The notes below the pieces were generated by a model, which saw only the letters and a program-made list of their open reading frames with translations, did no database searches and was not told the origin of the DNA. Shown one piece after another: positions 20,918-32,400 of a stretch of 64,000 nucleotides of DNA (within the stretch, counting starts at the first letter, position 1; each line of letters opens with the position of its first letter). This DNA comes from Stenogyne calaminthoides (lineage: Eukaryota; Streptophyta; Magnoliopsida; Lamiales; Lamiaceae), in the NCBI GenBank assembly GCA_037126765.1, contig JBBCBC010000007.1, positions 23,259,667 to 23,323,666 on the forward strand, given 5' to 3'. Position numbers and translations under genes: made by a program.

Positions 20918-22647
20918 ATGAATTAATGGTCAAGATTAGTGTAATAAAATTCTTAATATGTTACAATAAATTTTCATCTTTCCTCAAATACAATGAATGA
21001 GTTGATTATAAATCAAAAAAATGGATCACCATTCCTTCAAAGAAAAGCGGAAAATCCAATAAAGAAATATATGATTTTTGTATTATTTAACTTACATGAC
21101 AAACATGATATAGTGAGTTGGAAAAAAAAGTTTATAAATATAAACGACGTTCCAATTTTTTCAAATTTGAATAAACTTATTTTTAAAGATATCTAATTTT
21201 TTAAAAAGTAATTTTTTTTTCTATTTAAAAAGACGTAAATTGAAATACTATACAATTTAAATTTTGATGAATTATACATGATTAAAATCAACCAATTTGT
21301 AATAAAGGCAAAATTGAGCACAAATTTTATTTCTCAAAGAACAATTATGTTGTATTAAGTAGTAAGTAATTGTATTAAACCAAAATTATGGTATTACGTT
21401 GATTAATAATCAACAATAATATCAAATGACTATAACTATGCACTTACAAAAATAAAAAAAAAGAAATATTTATAGTCAAACTTTTTTTAGATGATTTATA
21501 GTCAAACTTGAACAAATTTGTATTGACTATTAAAATTATAAAATTTAATACACTGATTAGTAATTCAATTAATGTAGTCAAACTTTTTATCACAATGTAA
21601 TAACAAATTTATCCAAATAATTAATTGAATTTATCATTACATTTTGTATAAATAACAAACCTATCAAAATTGACACATTTACACATCTATGTATGCTATA
21701 ACATATACTCCCACCGTCCCTGAACACTTTGCACCAACTTTTGGGCACAAAGATTAAGAAAAATTACTTTATGGGGGTAGTAAGTGTGTATGGGGGTAAT
21801 AAGTGTGTGTTGTAAGGTTATAAGTGGAGAATAGTATGTCCAAAAAAAAGGTGTGCAAAGTCTTATGGGACATACCAAAAAAAAAAGTGTCTAAGTTTTC
21901 TAGAATCTTTAAGGAGGGAAGAATATAATACACATAATAATAAAAAAAAGTATAATAACAATCCTGATTTTTTTTTCATTATTCTAGTAACATTATTAGT
22001 CATTTATAAATCTATGAATGAGTTGTACAAAAATCACTATAATGTATAAATAATAATATAAAATGCGTGTATATATGTTAAATATTATTAGATGTTGTGA
22101 TAAAAAGTATAGATGGATTTGAAATAAAAATAGAGATTATCTTCAAACTCTGACTTTAATTTTTGTAAAGACGTGGATGATTTTTGAATGATCAAACAAT
22201 TTTGATTCATAATACAAAAAAAAACTTCACCTTGTGACCCCATCAAACTTTCAACCATAGAACAAAGTCTGAGAGATTAACAAAATGTTCATTGATTAAC
22301 AAAAATCACCACCTAAGAAAAACAATGAACCTAACGATGAATTTTCCCAATAAATTGAGGAAAAAAAAATACCACAAAAATCTAAATTTATATTTAAAAA
22401 GTATTCTATATACAAACCCTAAGGAATCAACAAATTGAAAAAAATAAGTTCACAACAAAATATAAAATTACAAAAGTATATACACAAAATAAGTTGGATT
22501 AATGTTAATCTCAAAATCTTCATGGACTATATACAAAACAGAAACATGGAACATAAAAAGAAAAAACTTGGACAAAATTGAAGAGAAAATGGAGCAAAAA
22601 AATTACACATAATTTATATTGTAGAAATGTTTGGCCAATATAAAAAT
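20918..22647. repeat. 1.7-kb repeat family, unit B
   Basis: Begins ATGAATTAATGGTCAAGATT, just right of LTR b, and ends ATGTTTGGCCAATATAAAAA. It carries the Stowaway-like MITE (21708-21921). No coding content is recognised. Small frame-like indels relative to unit D suggest decay or sequence error. Confidence 0.8.
21708..21921. mobile_element. Stowaway-like MITE in unit B
   Basis: Left end CTCCCACCGTCCC follows TA. The right end (GGAGGGA...) is eroded. About 210 bp, matching the better-preserved copies in units C and D. Absent from unit A, which shows the uninserted TA target. Confidence 0.8.
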
Positions 22648-24013
22648 ACATGAATAAATGGTCAAGATTAGTGTAAATAAAATTTAATATGTTAGAATAA
22701 ATTTTCATCTTTCCTCAAAATTATGTTGTATTAAGTAGTAAGTAATTGTATTAAACCAAAATTATGGTATTACGTTGATTAATAATCAACAATAATATCA
22801 AATGACTATAACTATGCACTTACAAAAAATAAAAATAAGAAATATTTATAGTCAAACTTTTTTTTTTAGTGCATTTATAGTCAAACTTGAACAATATTTG
22901 TATTGACTATTAAAATTATAAAATTTAATACAATCGATTAGTAATTCAATTAATGTAGTCAAACTTTTTTATCACAATGAATAACAAATTTATCCAAATA
23001 ATTAATTGAATTTATCATTACATTTTGTATAAATAACAAAACTATCAAAATTGACACATTTACACATCTATGTATGCTATAACATATACTCCCAATCGTC
23101 TTTTAACACTTTGCACCAACTTTTGGGCACAAAGATTAAGAAAAATTACTTTATGGGGGTAGTAAATTGTGTATGGGGGTAATAAGTGTGTGTTGTAAGG
23201 TTATAAGTGGAGAATAGTATGTCCAAAAATAGGTGTGCAAAGTCTTATGGACATACCAAAAAAAAAGTGTGCTTAGTTTTACGGGACTATGGAGGGAGTA
23301 CATAATACACATAATAATAAAAAAAAAAGTATAATAACAATCCTGATTTTTTTTCATTATTCTAGTAACATTATTAGTCATTTATAAATCTATGAATGAG
23401 TTTTACAAAAATCACTATAATGTATAAATAATAATATAAAATGCGTGTATATATGTTAAATATTATTAGATGTTGTGATAAAAAGTATAGAGACAAATAA
23501 AAATAGAGATTATCTTCAAACTACGACTTTCAATTTTATGTAAGACGTATTATATGATTTTGAATGATCAAACAATTTTGATTCATAATACACAAAAAAC
23601 TCTTCACCTTGTGACCCCATCAAACTTTCAACGCCGTGGAAATCGATGAGATTAACGAAATCTCCATTGATTAACAAAATCACCACCGTGAAAACAATGA
23701 ACCTGGACGATGAATTAGAATAAATCGGAAAAAAAATACTTCGCCAAAATCTAAATTTATATTTAAAAGTATTCTATATACAAACTATAGCGAATCAACA
23801 AATTGAAAAAAATAAGTTCACAACAAAATATAAAATTACAAAAGTATATACACAAAATAAGTTGGATTAATGTTAATCTCAAAATCTTCATGGACTATAT
23901 ACACTGAAGAAACCGATGAACATAAATGAAAGAAGGACAAAATTGAAGGAGAAAATGGAGCAAAAAAAGTCTACATAATTTATATTGTAGAAATGTATGG
24001 CCAATATATAATA
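22648..24013. repeat. 1.7-kb repeat family, unit C (internally deleted)
   Basis: Begins ACATGAATAAATGGTCAAGA and ends GGCCAATATATAAT. It lacks about 400 bp of the 5' part of unit B: the sequence jumps from CTTTCCTCAAA (about 22717) to ATTATGTTGTATTAAG. The hexamer CTCAAA borders both ends of the missing part in unit B, so it was probably lost by short direct-repeat deletion. Carries the MITE. Confidence 0.8.
23089..23298. mobile_element. Stowaway-like MITE in unit C
   Basis: 210 bp between TA dinucleotides. Left end CTCCCAATCGTC, right end GGAGGGAG. These are the CTCCCTCCGTCCC-type inverted ends of plant Stowaway (Tc1/mariner-derived) MITEs. No transposase. Confidence 0.82.
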
Positions 24014-24375
24014 TACATGAATAAATAGTCAAGATCCGTGTAATAAAATTTAATATGTTAGAATAAATTTTCATCTTTCCTCAAAATATAATGAATGACT
24101 CGAATTAAATATAAAAAAATGGATAACGGTGTAGACAAAAAATGAAGCATGGTGATTTATTTATTTTCATGATTATAATTTTAAATTAATTTTAAAAAAA
24201 TATGCAAAAATATCAAATTATGGATATTAATTTAAAATTATTAGAAAATATTCTTGCTATCATTAAATAATGTATATTATTTCAAATTATTCAAGATAAT
24301 AATCCTGGTACTATTTCAAACCATTGTAATGATCCCCATGAACAATTTGATTAATAATAAGAAAATTATATTATT
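24014..24375. other. Start of a fourth, truncated repeat unit, then AT-rich DNA
   Basis: The first roughly 120 bp repeat the beginning of the 1.7-kb unit (ACATGAATAAATAGTCAAGA ...), after which similarity ends. The same sequence follows unit D at the right end of the window. No gene is seen. Confidence 0.6.
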
Positions 24376-24748
24376 GGAATAATATTGCAAATGTCAAATG
24401 AATAAAGGTGTAAGCATAATAAGATAATATTACAATGCTTTGACACCACTCGACGGAGACGAAATCACTACACCTTTGAAAGCACCGTCACACATATCAT
24501 CTTCAACCGCGACACCAGCAATGTGGAGTGTAATATATTACAACTATCAAATGAATAAAGACCTTGATACATTACATACCTTGATCGCTAGAAAACTATA
24601 TAACTGGAATAACATTACAACTATCAAATGATATAAAGGTGTAAACATAATAAGATAATATTACAATGCTTTGAAACCACTAAACGAAGACGAAACCACC
24701 ACACCTTTAAAAGTACCGTGGCACCTATCATCTTCAACCGGGACCCCA
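24376..24748. repeat. 230-bp tandem duplication, interrupted by gypsy insertion
   Basis: Unit 1 starts GGAATAATATTGCAAATG at 24376, and unit 2 starts GGAATAACATTACAACTA at 24606. Both contain AATATTACAATGCTTTGA and ATCATCTTCAACCG. Unit 2 runs into the minus-strand gypsy element at 24749 and resumes after it (about 36069, CAATGTGAAGTGTAA, against CAATGTGGAGTGTAA in unit 1 at about 24520). Confidence 0.75.
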
Positions 24749-27613
24749 TGTAACGCCCCGGATCCAGAATGCCAGCTCTTGCACCTTCGACACTCTAAAC
24801 TCGGGTCGCCACTTAGTGATTGTAAAATTTGAGCTTAAAAATTTATTTTTAAAGAATATAACGACAAGTATAAGTATTACATTTTGCAGCGGAAAGTATT
24901 AATGACAAATATAAGTTATGAAAAAGCAGTGTGGACCCGTTTATTTAAAACTAGATCATTGATAAGTATTAGTAAATTTTAAGGATATCTTACAAGATAA
25001 ACATCTAGCAACTTTTAAGAGAAGGTTCATTACTCGGTATACAAATATATCATCAAGCCTTAAGAGTGATAACATTTATTTAAAGAGTCATATCTATATA
25101 TTATTATCATTAACCAGGGGAAACTCCGTGTCATCCCTGCTGCAGCTCCGACCCCTCTCAATCATATCCTGAAAAAAAATCAAACTGGTTGGGTGTGAGA
25201 TAAAAATCTCGGATGGATGACACGTCTTGACATTTATACGACATTAGCGATCCCTGTATCAATTATACCATATATATACATATCGTATGCACGAGTTGTT
25301 CATGCTATCGTATTCATGACGACTATTATGTACCGTAGGTATGCACGAAGTTTCGATGCCCATACCCTTAGGGTACGCACGAGTTTACGATGCCCATACC
25401 ATATTCATGTCGACTATTATGTCAGAGGTACGACGAGTTTCGATGTCCATACCCTTAGTATGCACGAGTTCGGCGCCCATACCATATTCATGTCAACTAT
25501 TATGTCGTAGGGCACGTGAGAGTTTCGATGCCCATACCCTTAGGTACGCGCACGTTTACGATGCCCATACCATATTCATATCGACACAGTGGTCGTAGTA
25601 TCATAGCGGCTTACTAATACCGGCGTATTCATGGGAACCGTAGAGGTCTTTAATTTAAGTAAAGTTTGTATAACAATAACAAATAGAAATACACTAACAA
25701 TCCATGTAACATTAACAATCGCAATACATGTAGCATCACCCACCTTGTTAACTTTTAAGGAAAGTTACAAACTTTGATACCAGTTTGAGAGTTTGAGCGT
25801 GGCGGTGATCGTCCGAGCTTTGATTCTAGCAGCACTTCCCCTAGCACAATATTTTCATGTTCTTGTCATTAATTACTTTTGACTGATGTAAGTTATTCGT
25901 AAGTTTATCGAGGACGTTAAATTCTATTCTTAAGATTTCCTTACTCGTGAGCTTTTATCGAACTTTTACTTTAATCGGCTATTGGAGTTTATTAATGAAT
26001 GTCCCAAAATCATTATTATTTGCAAGAATAAAACTTTAAGGTTCATTTTCAGCTTGACGCAGTTCTAGAAAACAATTTTGTAAAATTATTTATTCTGTAC
26101 TAAAAATCATCAAATAATTCACAAAGACAAATAAGAGCATGTAGTATTTGATTATGATTTTTATAAAAATAAAACATATGGAAAATAGTCCCAGTAAATC
26201 AAGAAGTTTGTCTGTTCTTCAGATTCACAATATAAACTTCACAATTTCATAGCTCTTTATTTGCAAGTCCAAATCTTATGAATTTTGAGGAGCATGTTTA
26301 TGCCTTGTTACAATTTAGGACTACATTTTTAGATTTTCTACAAAGGTCATGTGTATAGTGTTTGGAAAATCTTCTAAATTAATAACATGTGATTTCTTAA
26401 CAAAAGGTCCTAAAGGACTTTAATTTTGTGACATAAAAGGAGAAATAAAAGACATATGGTTTGTGAAAGGAATTCATCCATGTAGATTATTGTACCAACC
26501 ATTAAGTTTTCCAAAAGTTCCAAATTTCAGTTTTAACATTTTTCAGAAAGTTAGTGTCCCAAATTTTGTGATTTTCTTCCATTTTTGAAATAGCTGTTTC
26601 CGTTGATTCGCTAATCGGATAAAGACGAAACATTAGGGCTTTTAAATCTTGTAGTCTGAAGTTTATTGGCAAGAAAATTCGTTGGAAAAACACAAATGTG
26701 AGTTTGTTAAAAACGTTACGAAAGTCAGGTACCTGGGACCAATTTCTTGTTGAAAGCAGAATTCCAGTTTTTCGTTTCAGCACGTCGCATATATTTGAAA
26801 ATATTATAACTCTGAATCTATCTTATGAATAATTACGAGATTTTATAAGAATATAGTAGACTCGATGAATTTTAACTTGCCGCTAGTTTTATCTCAAAAT
26901 GACTTCTAGAATTCGAGATATGAATTTTTAAAGTTGTAGATAAGAATTTGGAGTAGCAGTTTTTTCCCAAAATTCCAGTTTTGAGCAACCCTGTTTGAGC
27001 GTAAAAACGAGTAGCGCAATGACACCAATATTGAATACCGAGACTATGATTATGTACTACACATATAAGAGAGCACGTAGGTGTTTTAAAACACAAATTT
27101 CTAGTACAACAGAGTACTCGACGGCATAGCCGAAAATCAGTCGGAAACAGTTTTGACGTTTCAACTTGACATATTTGAGCGTAAATTTCGGCATCATAAC
27201 GGTACAATTTTTGAAAACCAAAAATACGAGCATGAAGTATGCACTTCAATCAATACGTAGAAGTCCTAATCTAGCAAATACCAACACGTTTAAGCATCCA
27301 AACACTTCATCGAACATCATACCAGCACCAAATTCGAGTTTTGTTTGGAGGTTACCTTTGTAGTTCTCCTCCTCTGTTTTTCGCTAGGACTTTCAAGGAA
27401 CCAGGTGTTTAGTAACTTGAAGCACCTTGGATACATATTAGATGATGGTTTCATGCTTGAATTCAAGAAAAAATTGAAGAGTGAGAAAGAGAGGATGAAG
27501 CCGTTAGCTTCATGGACAAAAGGGGATGATTTCTATAAATTTTCTTGAATTATAGGAATTGTATGGATTGATTACCTCAAAAGGAACACTTGAATTGAGG
27601 AAGAGCTTTGGCT

Positions 27614-27684
27614 TGATGAAGATGATGAGCTCGATGATGATGATGAACTTGACGATGATGATGATGAACTTTGATGATGGTGAT
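27614..27684. repeat. (GAT)n-rich tract within LTR
   Basis: Interrupted GATGAT repeats downstream of the LTR TATA box. The 5' LTR has the same tract at about 35195-35264. The histidine-rich open frame read across it is an artefact. Confidence 0.85.
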
Positions 27685-27844
27685 CGATGGGTTTGGAGGA
27701 GAAAGGAGAAAGTTGGATTTGATTTTTGTTGGTTTATTTGCTTGCTCTTGGTTGATATATGAAGTTGAGATGGATTGTAAATTTTGGCAGAGCTTGGCCA
27801 TGTTTTGAAGAAGAGATCGCATGTTAATGAAGAAAGGAGGTGAT

Positions 27845-27852
27845 TATTTATA
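27845..27852 (-). promoter_or_regulatory. TATA box of minus-strand LTR
   Basis: TATAAATA on the minus strand, in the context CCACCTATAAATAATC. The 5' LTR has the same motif at 35427-35434, which is the copy that would drive the element. Confidence 0.6.
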
Positions 27853-28495
27853 GGTGGATAGAGGGGGCAGATCAAAATGGAAGAGAAGGGAAGGACCATT
27901 TTGAAATTTTAAAACTTAATATCTAGATATTTATTTACTTCACGGTGTTGTTATTACTCGGTATTATTATATCTTCGCACCTTCACATCTGTATTATAAA
28001 ATCATGGTTTCGCTAATTAAAATTCACGGCTTTGTTAGAAATAATTGTTTAGGACTTTTAGCAATTAAATCGTCACGTTCTGAAATGAAAATTGTTTATT
28101 TAATTATTTAATTAAACACATTCGATTTTTCTTAAAGTTCTCAATAATTTTAATTTAGTTAGACAAAGTAGATTTTTCCATCGCCGTATTTATTATTCAT
28201 CAGATTTTCGATTTTTATATCGAAAAATCCTAATTCGTTGATAATATTAAATTTTCTTTCTTTAAATTGAAATTAAATATTATTATTAAATATTTTATGA
28301 CCAAACCTTCATTAAGTATTTTGTTACAGTGCTAGGAGTGCTCCCGGTTCGAAGTGCTCATCCGTTCTCTGAAAAATCAAAACCTTTGCAAATATATACG
28401 CTCCAAAATCATTAGGAAAAACCTTAAATTAAATATTCATTTTATTAAACTCATTTCTTTTATTATTCTTATTAAAACTGGGACGGGGTATTACA

Positions 28496-28511
28496 TCCCT
28501 ACCCCCCTTAA
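28496..28511 (-). promoter_or_regulatory. Polypurine tract of minus-strand element
   Basis: On the minus strand, TAAGGGGGGTAGGGA directly precedes the 3' LTR. Confidence 0.85.
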
Positions 28512-29325
28512 AAGAATTTCGTCCCCGAAATTCCGCTTACTCGGTTTTCTTAGTTATGACGGGTATTTCTCTAAGATCATTTCCATTTTCCAAAATAATT
28601 CATTCTTATATTCCATGTCTACAAACCAAAATATTCTCGATTCCTATAATCATGAAGCGTCCTTCCTAAGTTTCTCAGGTGCATTTCCTCGAAAGTAAAA
28701 TCATGTCTTAATTCTAAGTTTCTAAAACGGATCCAGTTACCTCTATATTTATTTAAGTAAATCTAAAGTATGAAACACATTATGTACTCGAGACAACTGG
28801 GTTGGTAATGCTAAATCAACGGTGTTTTGACTTCATCCTAAAGAAAAAAGTCGAGTGGTTTTTAAAATAACGAGACTTCATCTTGTCTCTCTCCTCATAG
28901 CGAATCGATCTCTTCCTAAGTGAAATTCTAAGATATACATAAGCGCCAAATTTGAAATGTAGATCCTTTCTCCGAGTGTCGCCATACGGTCTCTCGATAC
29001 TCTTGTGTCGCCTTGATCATTTCTCGATCTTTGAAATGATTTCCACTAATCTCTTGCATGAGTTCTAGTTCGAGAATCTTCGATATCCAACTTAAATCTC
29101 AATGTTAAGCAATCTTCTATTCTTTCCACGAAGTTCTTCAATGGTGTCGCGTATATCGTACTTTGGCAGCTTCCATTGTAGAAGAATTCCACGAGTTGAA
29201 AGCGAGTTTCTCAAACCACGAGTTAGCTAATTTGTTGGTATGACTTTGGCCATTGTGATGCATACAAAATTATCTTCTCCATGTTGCACGATGTGACATC
29301 CTTGTTTCGTTCGGCTGCATTGTCG
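28512..29325 (-). pseudogene. Integrase C-terminal remnant
   Basis: On the minus strand it carries the same decayed blocks as 7090-7860: a SIRYEERDKMKSRYFK-like stretch (from RFGKRGKLSPRYIGPF) near 28870-28920, and VDLALPTQL with VHNVFHT near 28770-28815. Frameshifts and stops occur throughout, and no catalytic core is found. Confidence 0.7.
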
Positions 29326-29328
29326 GCA

Positions 29329-29375
29329 TATCCTCCTCCACTCAAAAGAATTTCGTCCCTGAAATTCACTTTATA
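29329..29375 (-). other. Internal polypurine-like motif
   Basis: The minus strand reads GTGAATTTCAGGGACGAAAT and then TCTTTTGAGTGGAGGAGG. It is the counterpart of 7033-7072. Confidence 0.6.
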
Positions 29376-29689
29376 CTAAACCCTTTGGTATAAACGAGGT
29401 GGTCAACGTGTTGGAAAAGTTAAGTTCTATTTCTAAATCGTTCGATTCTACTTCTAAACGTACTACCCAATCTTAAAATCTAATGGCATTTCTAAGAGAA
29501 AGTAACTATGTCAATACTCGTCTTCCTATACTTATACTTACGTGCTAAAACTAGCTCATCTTAAATTTATCTATGGTCCTCCGACTTAAGAACACAAAAT
29601 TTGGAATTTGTTCGGTGTCCATCCAATTAAAGCTTCACTCATTCTTCTTGATTTTAGATTTTGATGGAGTATTCACTTGAAAAAAAAAA

Positions 29690-29870
29690 TGTGTCCGTCA
29701 ATACTTTCTATTCCTGACTCCCTCGATATTTCAAATACAAGAGAGTGGGATGCTCATGTATCAAGCAATACACGCATAGGTATTTTAAACACAAGTAATG
29801 CACCTGCTAGGCTTTCATGTTGCTCTGGTGGTTCTTGATACTCGTGTAGCATTGATTCTTCACTCTTCTT
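29690..29870 (-). pseudogene. Aspartic protease vestige with the same active-site stop
   Basis: On the minus strand VLLDT, stop, ASHSL. The stop TGA (complement of 29754-29756) replaces the glycine of the DTG catalytic triplet, exactly as at 6655-6657. Only a short stretch is recognisable. Confidence 0.68.
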
Positions 29871-29876
29871 TCCATC

Positions 29877-30540
29877 TCAGAAGATAGCATTTTCATAGGC
29901 CCGTCCTTGCTGATCTTGGTAGGATGGACCTCTTCTCGATGGTCCAGGTAGGTGGTTGTTACGTGCAGGAAGTTGTCTAGCTTGAAAGTTGCCCAATTGA
30001 TACTGATTGGTTCCCATTGGTTGATGATTATGATTGTTCATCATTGGGGATCGAACATTCGGCGACATGGGGCATTCAAAGGTTTTATGCCCGCTTTTAT
30101 GACAACGATAACAATTTACGGTTCCACGGAGCATACTCCCAAGTGTCTCTTCCCACAGCTGAGAGAAGGTTTGGTGTGGTTCTCAAAGACATTGAAGTTG
30201 TTTCCTCCCAGTGGCGAGCGGGGGTTTCCTTTTGAAGTCTTTTCGCGAATTGCGGTTGACAAACCACGGTTTCGGAGCTTGTTCAAACTTTAATCCCAAA
30301 CCAATCGAGATAGTTTGAGATAATTGGTGCTTGATCGAAAATCTCATTGCGGTTTGGAAGACGTAGTTGTAAGAGTGTGAACTCCAAACACAAACCAAAC
30401 GAGTCAGTCAGTGCTCGAATTTAAACCTCGCCGTAAGTCGCCGTTTTAGGTGATTCTATGATTTCTTTGACCTCGGCCTCAATCCTTGTTCAAATCTTCT
30501 TACTTTTTTTTTTTTTGCATCAATCTCCATCTGCCCATTT
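29877..30540 (-). pseudogene. gag: gag piece 2: C-terminal half with zinc knuckle
   Basis: From about 30540 downward it resembles the later half of the plus-strand element's gag: MEIDAKK-like (RWRLMQKKKK), RRFEQGLRPRS, FKFEH and SYNYVFQT. It ends with NCYRCHKSGHKTFECP, a CCHC zinc knuckle (C-x2-C-x4-H-x4-C), then a Gln/Asn-rich tail. A poly-A run (complement of about 30506-30516) lies at its upstream end. Frame breaks are present. This half duplicates function already present in gag piece 1 and seems to come from the other subfamily. Confidence 0.75.
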
Positions 30541-30675
30541 CCTCGAGCATTGTTTTCTCTTTAGCCCTTCCACGTTCTCTGTGAAGTTGAGTATTTTGTC
30601 CAATTGGCCAAGTTGGACGGTTATCTTTCCTTGGTGCTAGTCTCACCAATATGTTTACCATTGGTTGTCTTCCAA

Positions 30676-31390
30676 TGTTTGATTCAGGCGATTAACTATT
30701 TAAGTGACCCGGGTTTGTGGCATTTGTAACATATTCTTTTCCTCTTGAGCATATCCCTCCATGCCTTTTGCCACATGAGGGACATGATCGTATGATCCGT
30801 GGTCCTGTAGACGTAGCTAGTTGTTTAGCAAGCTTCTTTGGTTTGTCCTCCCAATCGATATCCTTCAATAGAGTAGCATACATAGACAAGTAGTTGAAAT
30901 AACGTTCACACTCCATCATAGTGAATCTTTCTTGGCGAGGGTTGACAGTTTCCAAATCCTTGCGGATGTATAGCATTTGAGGGAAGTAACGTGCCAACAT
31001 AGTTACCTTAAAGTCGCTCAAACTCGGGATTGTACTCCTTCTATTCCTAAGGTACGCCATGGATTTCAACCATTGAACAAGATCCTCTCGTTAGTTGAAG
31101 CCGAACACAAAATACTTTTTGTTCTTCAGTCAAGTCCATGAGTCCAAAAATTCGCTTGATCTCAGCTTTCCATTCTTCCGTTGCTACAAGCCCTTCATTT
31201 CCTCTAAATCGGGGTTTCTATAGACTTTGAAATTCTTCGATGACTACACAGTTCGAGGTCTAGGTTGAGGCATGGGTATTAGAGCTGATTGTTCTAGTTC
31301 AGCATTCAGATGTCGTCCTTGCTCAACACGACCTTTTAGAGGTTCTTGGGCTTTCTTATGAGGTAGTCTACGTTCACGAGGTGGTACCAT
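30676..31390 (-). pseudogene. gag: gag piece 1: N-terminal region through a first zinc-finger segment
   Basis: Begins with ATG (complement of 31388-31390) and MVPPRERRLPHKKAQEPLK. Capsid-like stretches follow: KVYRNPDLEEM, GLMDLTEEQKVFC (across frame changes), LVQWLKSMAYLR, FKVTMLARYFPQ and ECERYFNYLSMYA. It then has CPSCGKRHGGICSRGK and a frameshifted knuckle ending NPGHLN. The sequence differs clearly from the plus-strand element's gag, marking a distinct subfamily. It then passes into gag piece 2, which repeats the nucleocapsid region. Confidence 0.75.
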
Positions 31391-32380
31391 TCTAATAGTC
31401 AAAGAGGGTCTGAAGAGAGAAGACTAAATATAGTTATAACATATAGGTATGAGAAAAATTATAAAAACAGAACCCAATTATCGTAATTAACACGGTACTA
31501 GCACAAGTTATACATGGGAATACACAGAATATTGGAACACACTGTGGCCACCAGTGGCACAATGACGGATCAACAACTGTAATTTTAGGAACCATTGATC
31601 GCATGTTAATAAAGTGATAATTGGGTAAAAATAACGGATATAATAAATACAAGCTCACTTGAAGTAAGTTGTAGAATAATATATATAAGCGTTCCATTTA
31701 AAACAACCAACAGTCCCAGTAAGATAAAATAATAATACAAGCATCTAGTGCCTTCTAGACTATACAGTGATATAGGGACTGTAGTTCAAGTGAATGGAGT
31801 CTTTCTAGGTCCGTCTTATGTACCACAATATAAAGAGATCTAAGGATTTAAAACTGAGAGTGTACGGATGATATCATAAGTATCGTGAATGCATGTAAAA
31901 TATTTCCATAAAACTTCCACTTGTACCATGAGAAAATGAGTGAATCATTTCTTAACATTTCCTTTCATTTCATAAACATGTAACATTTCCTTTCATTTCA
32001 TAAACATGTAACATTTCCTTTCATTTCATAAACATGTCGTATCAATGCATAGCTTATCATTTCTCAATATCTTAACTTTCGTGAATTATGCAAGACAATG
32101 TCCTTGAAACCTTTTTCAAATCATAATCTTACTTGAAAATCTTTAAAACAACTACATACCTCGAGGTGCTTCGGCCGCGGCAGGAGACACATTTTCCCAC
32201 AAGTAAATTAGTTCAAGTAGTTCATATATTAGCATAATGTTTCTATTAAGCATTTTATATTCAACTTTTAAAATTTTCTAATTACTAGTAATTTATATTA
32301 AGACAAGTTCTTTTATGGAAACTTTTATAAAAAAATTTTAATATGAAAAATTATATTTTAGATTTTGTCCGAAAGTTGAA
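31391..32380 (-). other. Untranslated leader of minus-strand element
   Basis: Reverse-complement counterpart of 4424-5365. It contains a threefold short repeat around AACATTTCCTTTCATTTCAT (about 31952-32036, plus strand). No coding signal. Confidence 0.6.
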
Positions 32381-32385
32381 CCTAA

Positions 32386-32397
32386 GCTCTGATACCA
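32386..32397 (-). promoter_or_regulatory. Primer-binding site of minus-strand element
   Basis: The plus strand reads GCTCTGATACCA, the complement of TGGTATCAGAGC. It lies just inside the 5' LTR. Confidence 0.9.
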
Positions 32398-32400
32398 CCA

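Larger units (their letters stand above)
24749..28495 (-). repeat. 3' LTR of minus-strand gypsy element
   Basis: Plus-strand ends are TGTAACGCCCCGG and GGGGTATTACA. TATA box on the minus strand at 27845-27852. Downstream in the transcript lies a (GAT/ATC)n tract (27614-27684). Near its 24749 end are scrambled relatives of the 88-bp minisatellite (about 25330-25590). Confidence 0.85.

Noticed and set aside
27577..27822. Histidine-rich open frame
   Set aside because: Read from the (GAT/ATC)n tract in the LTR. Its sister LTR breaks the frame.
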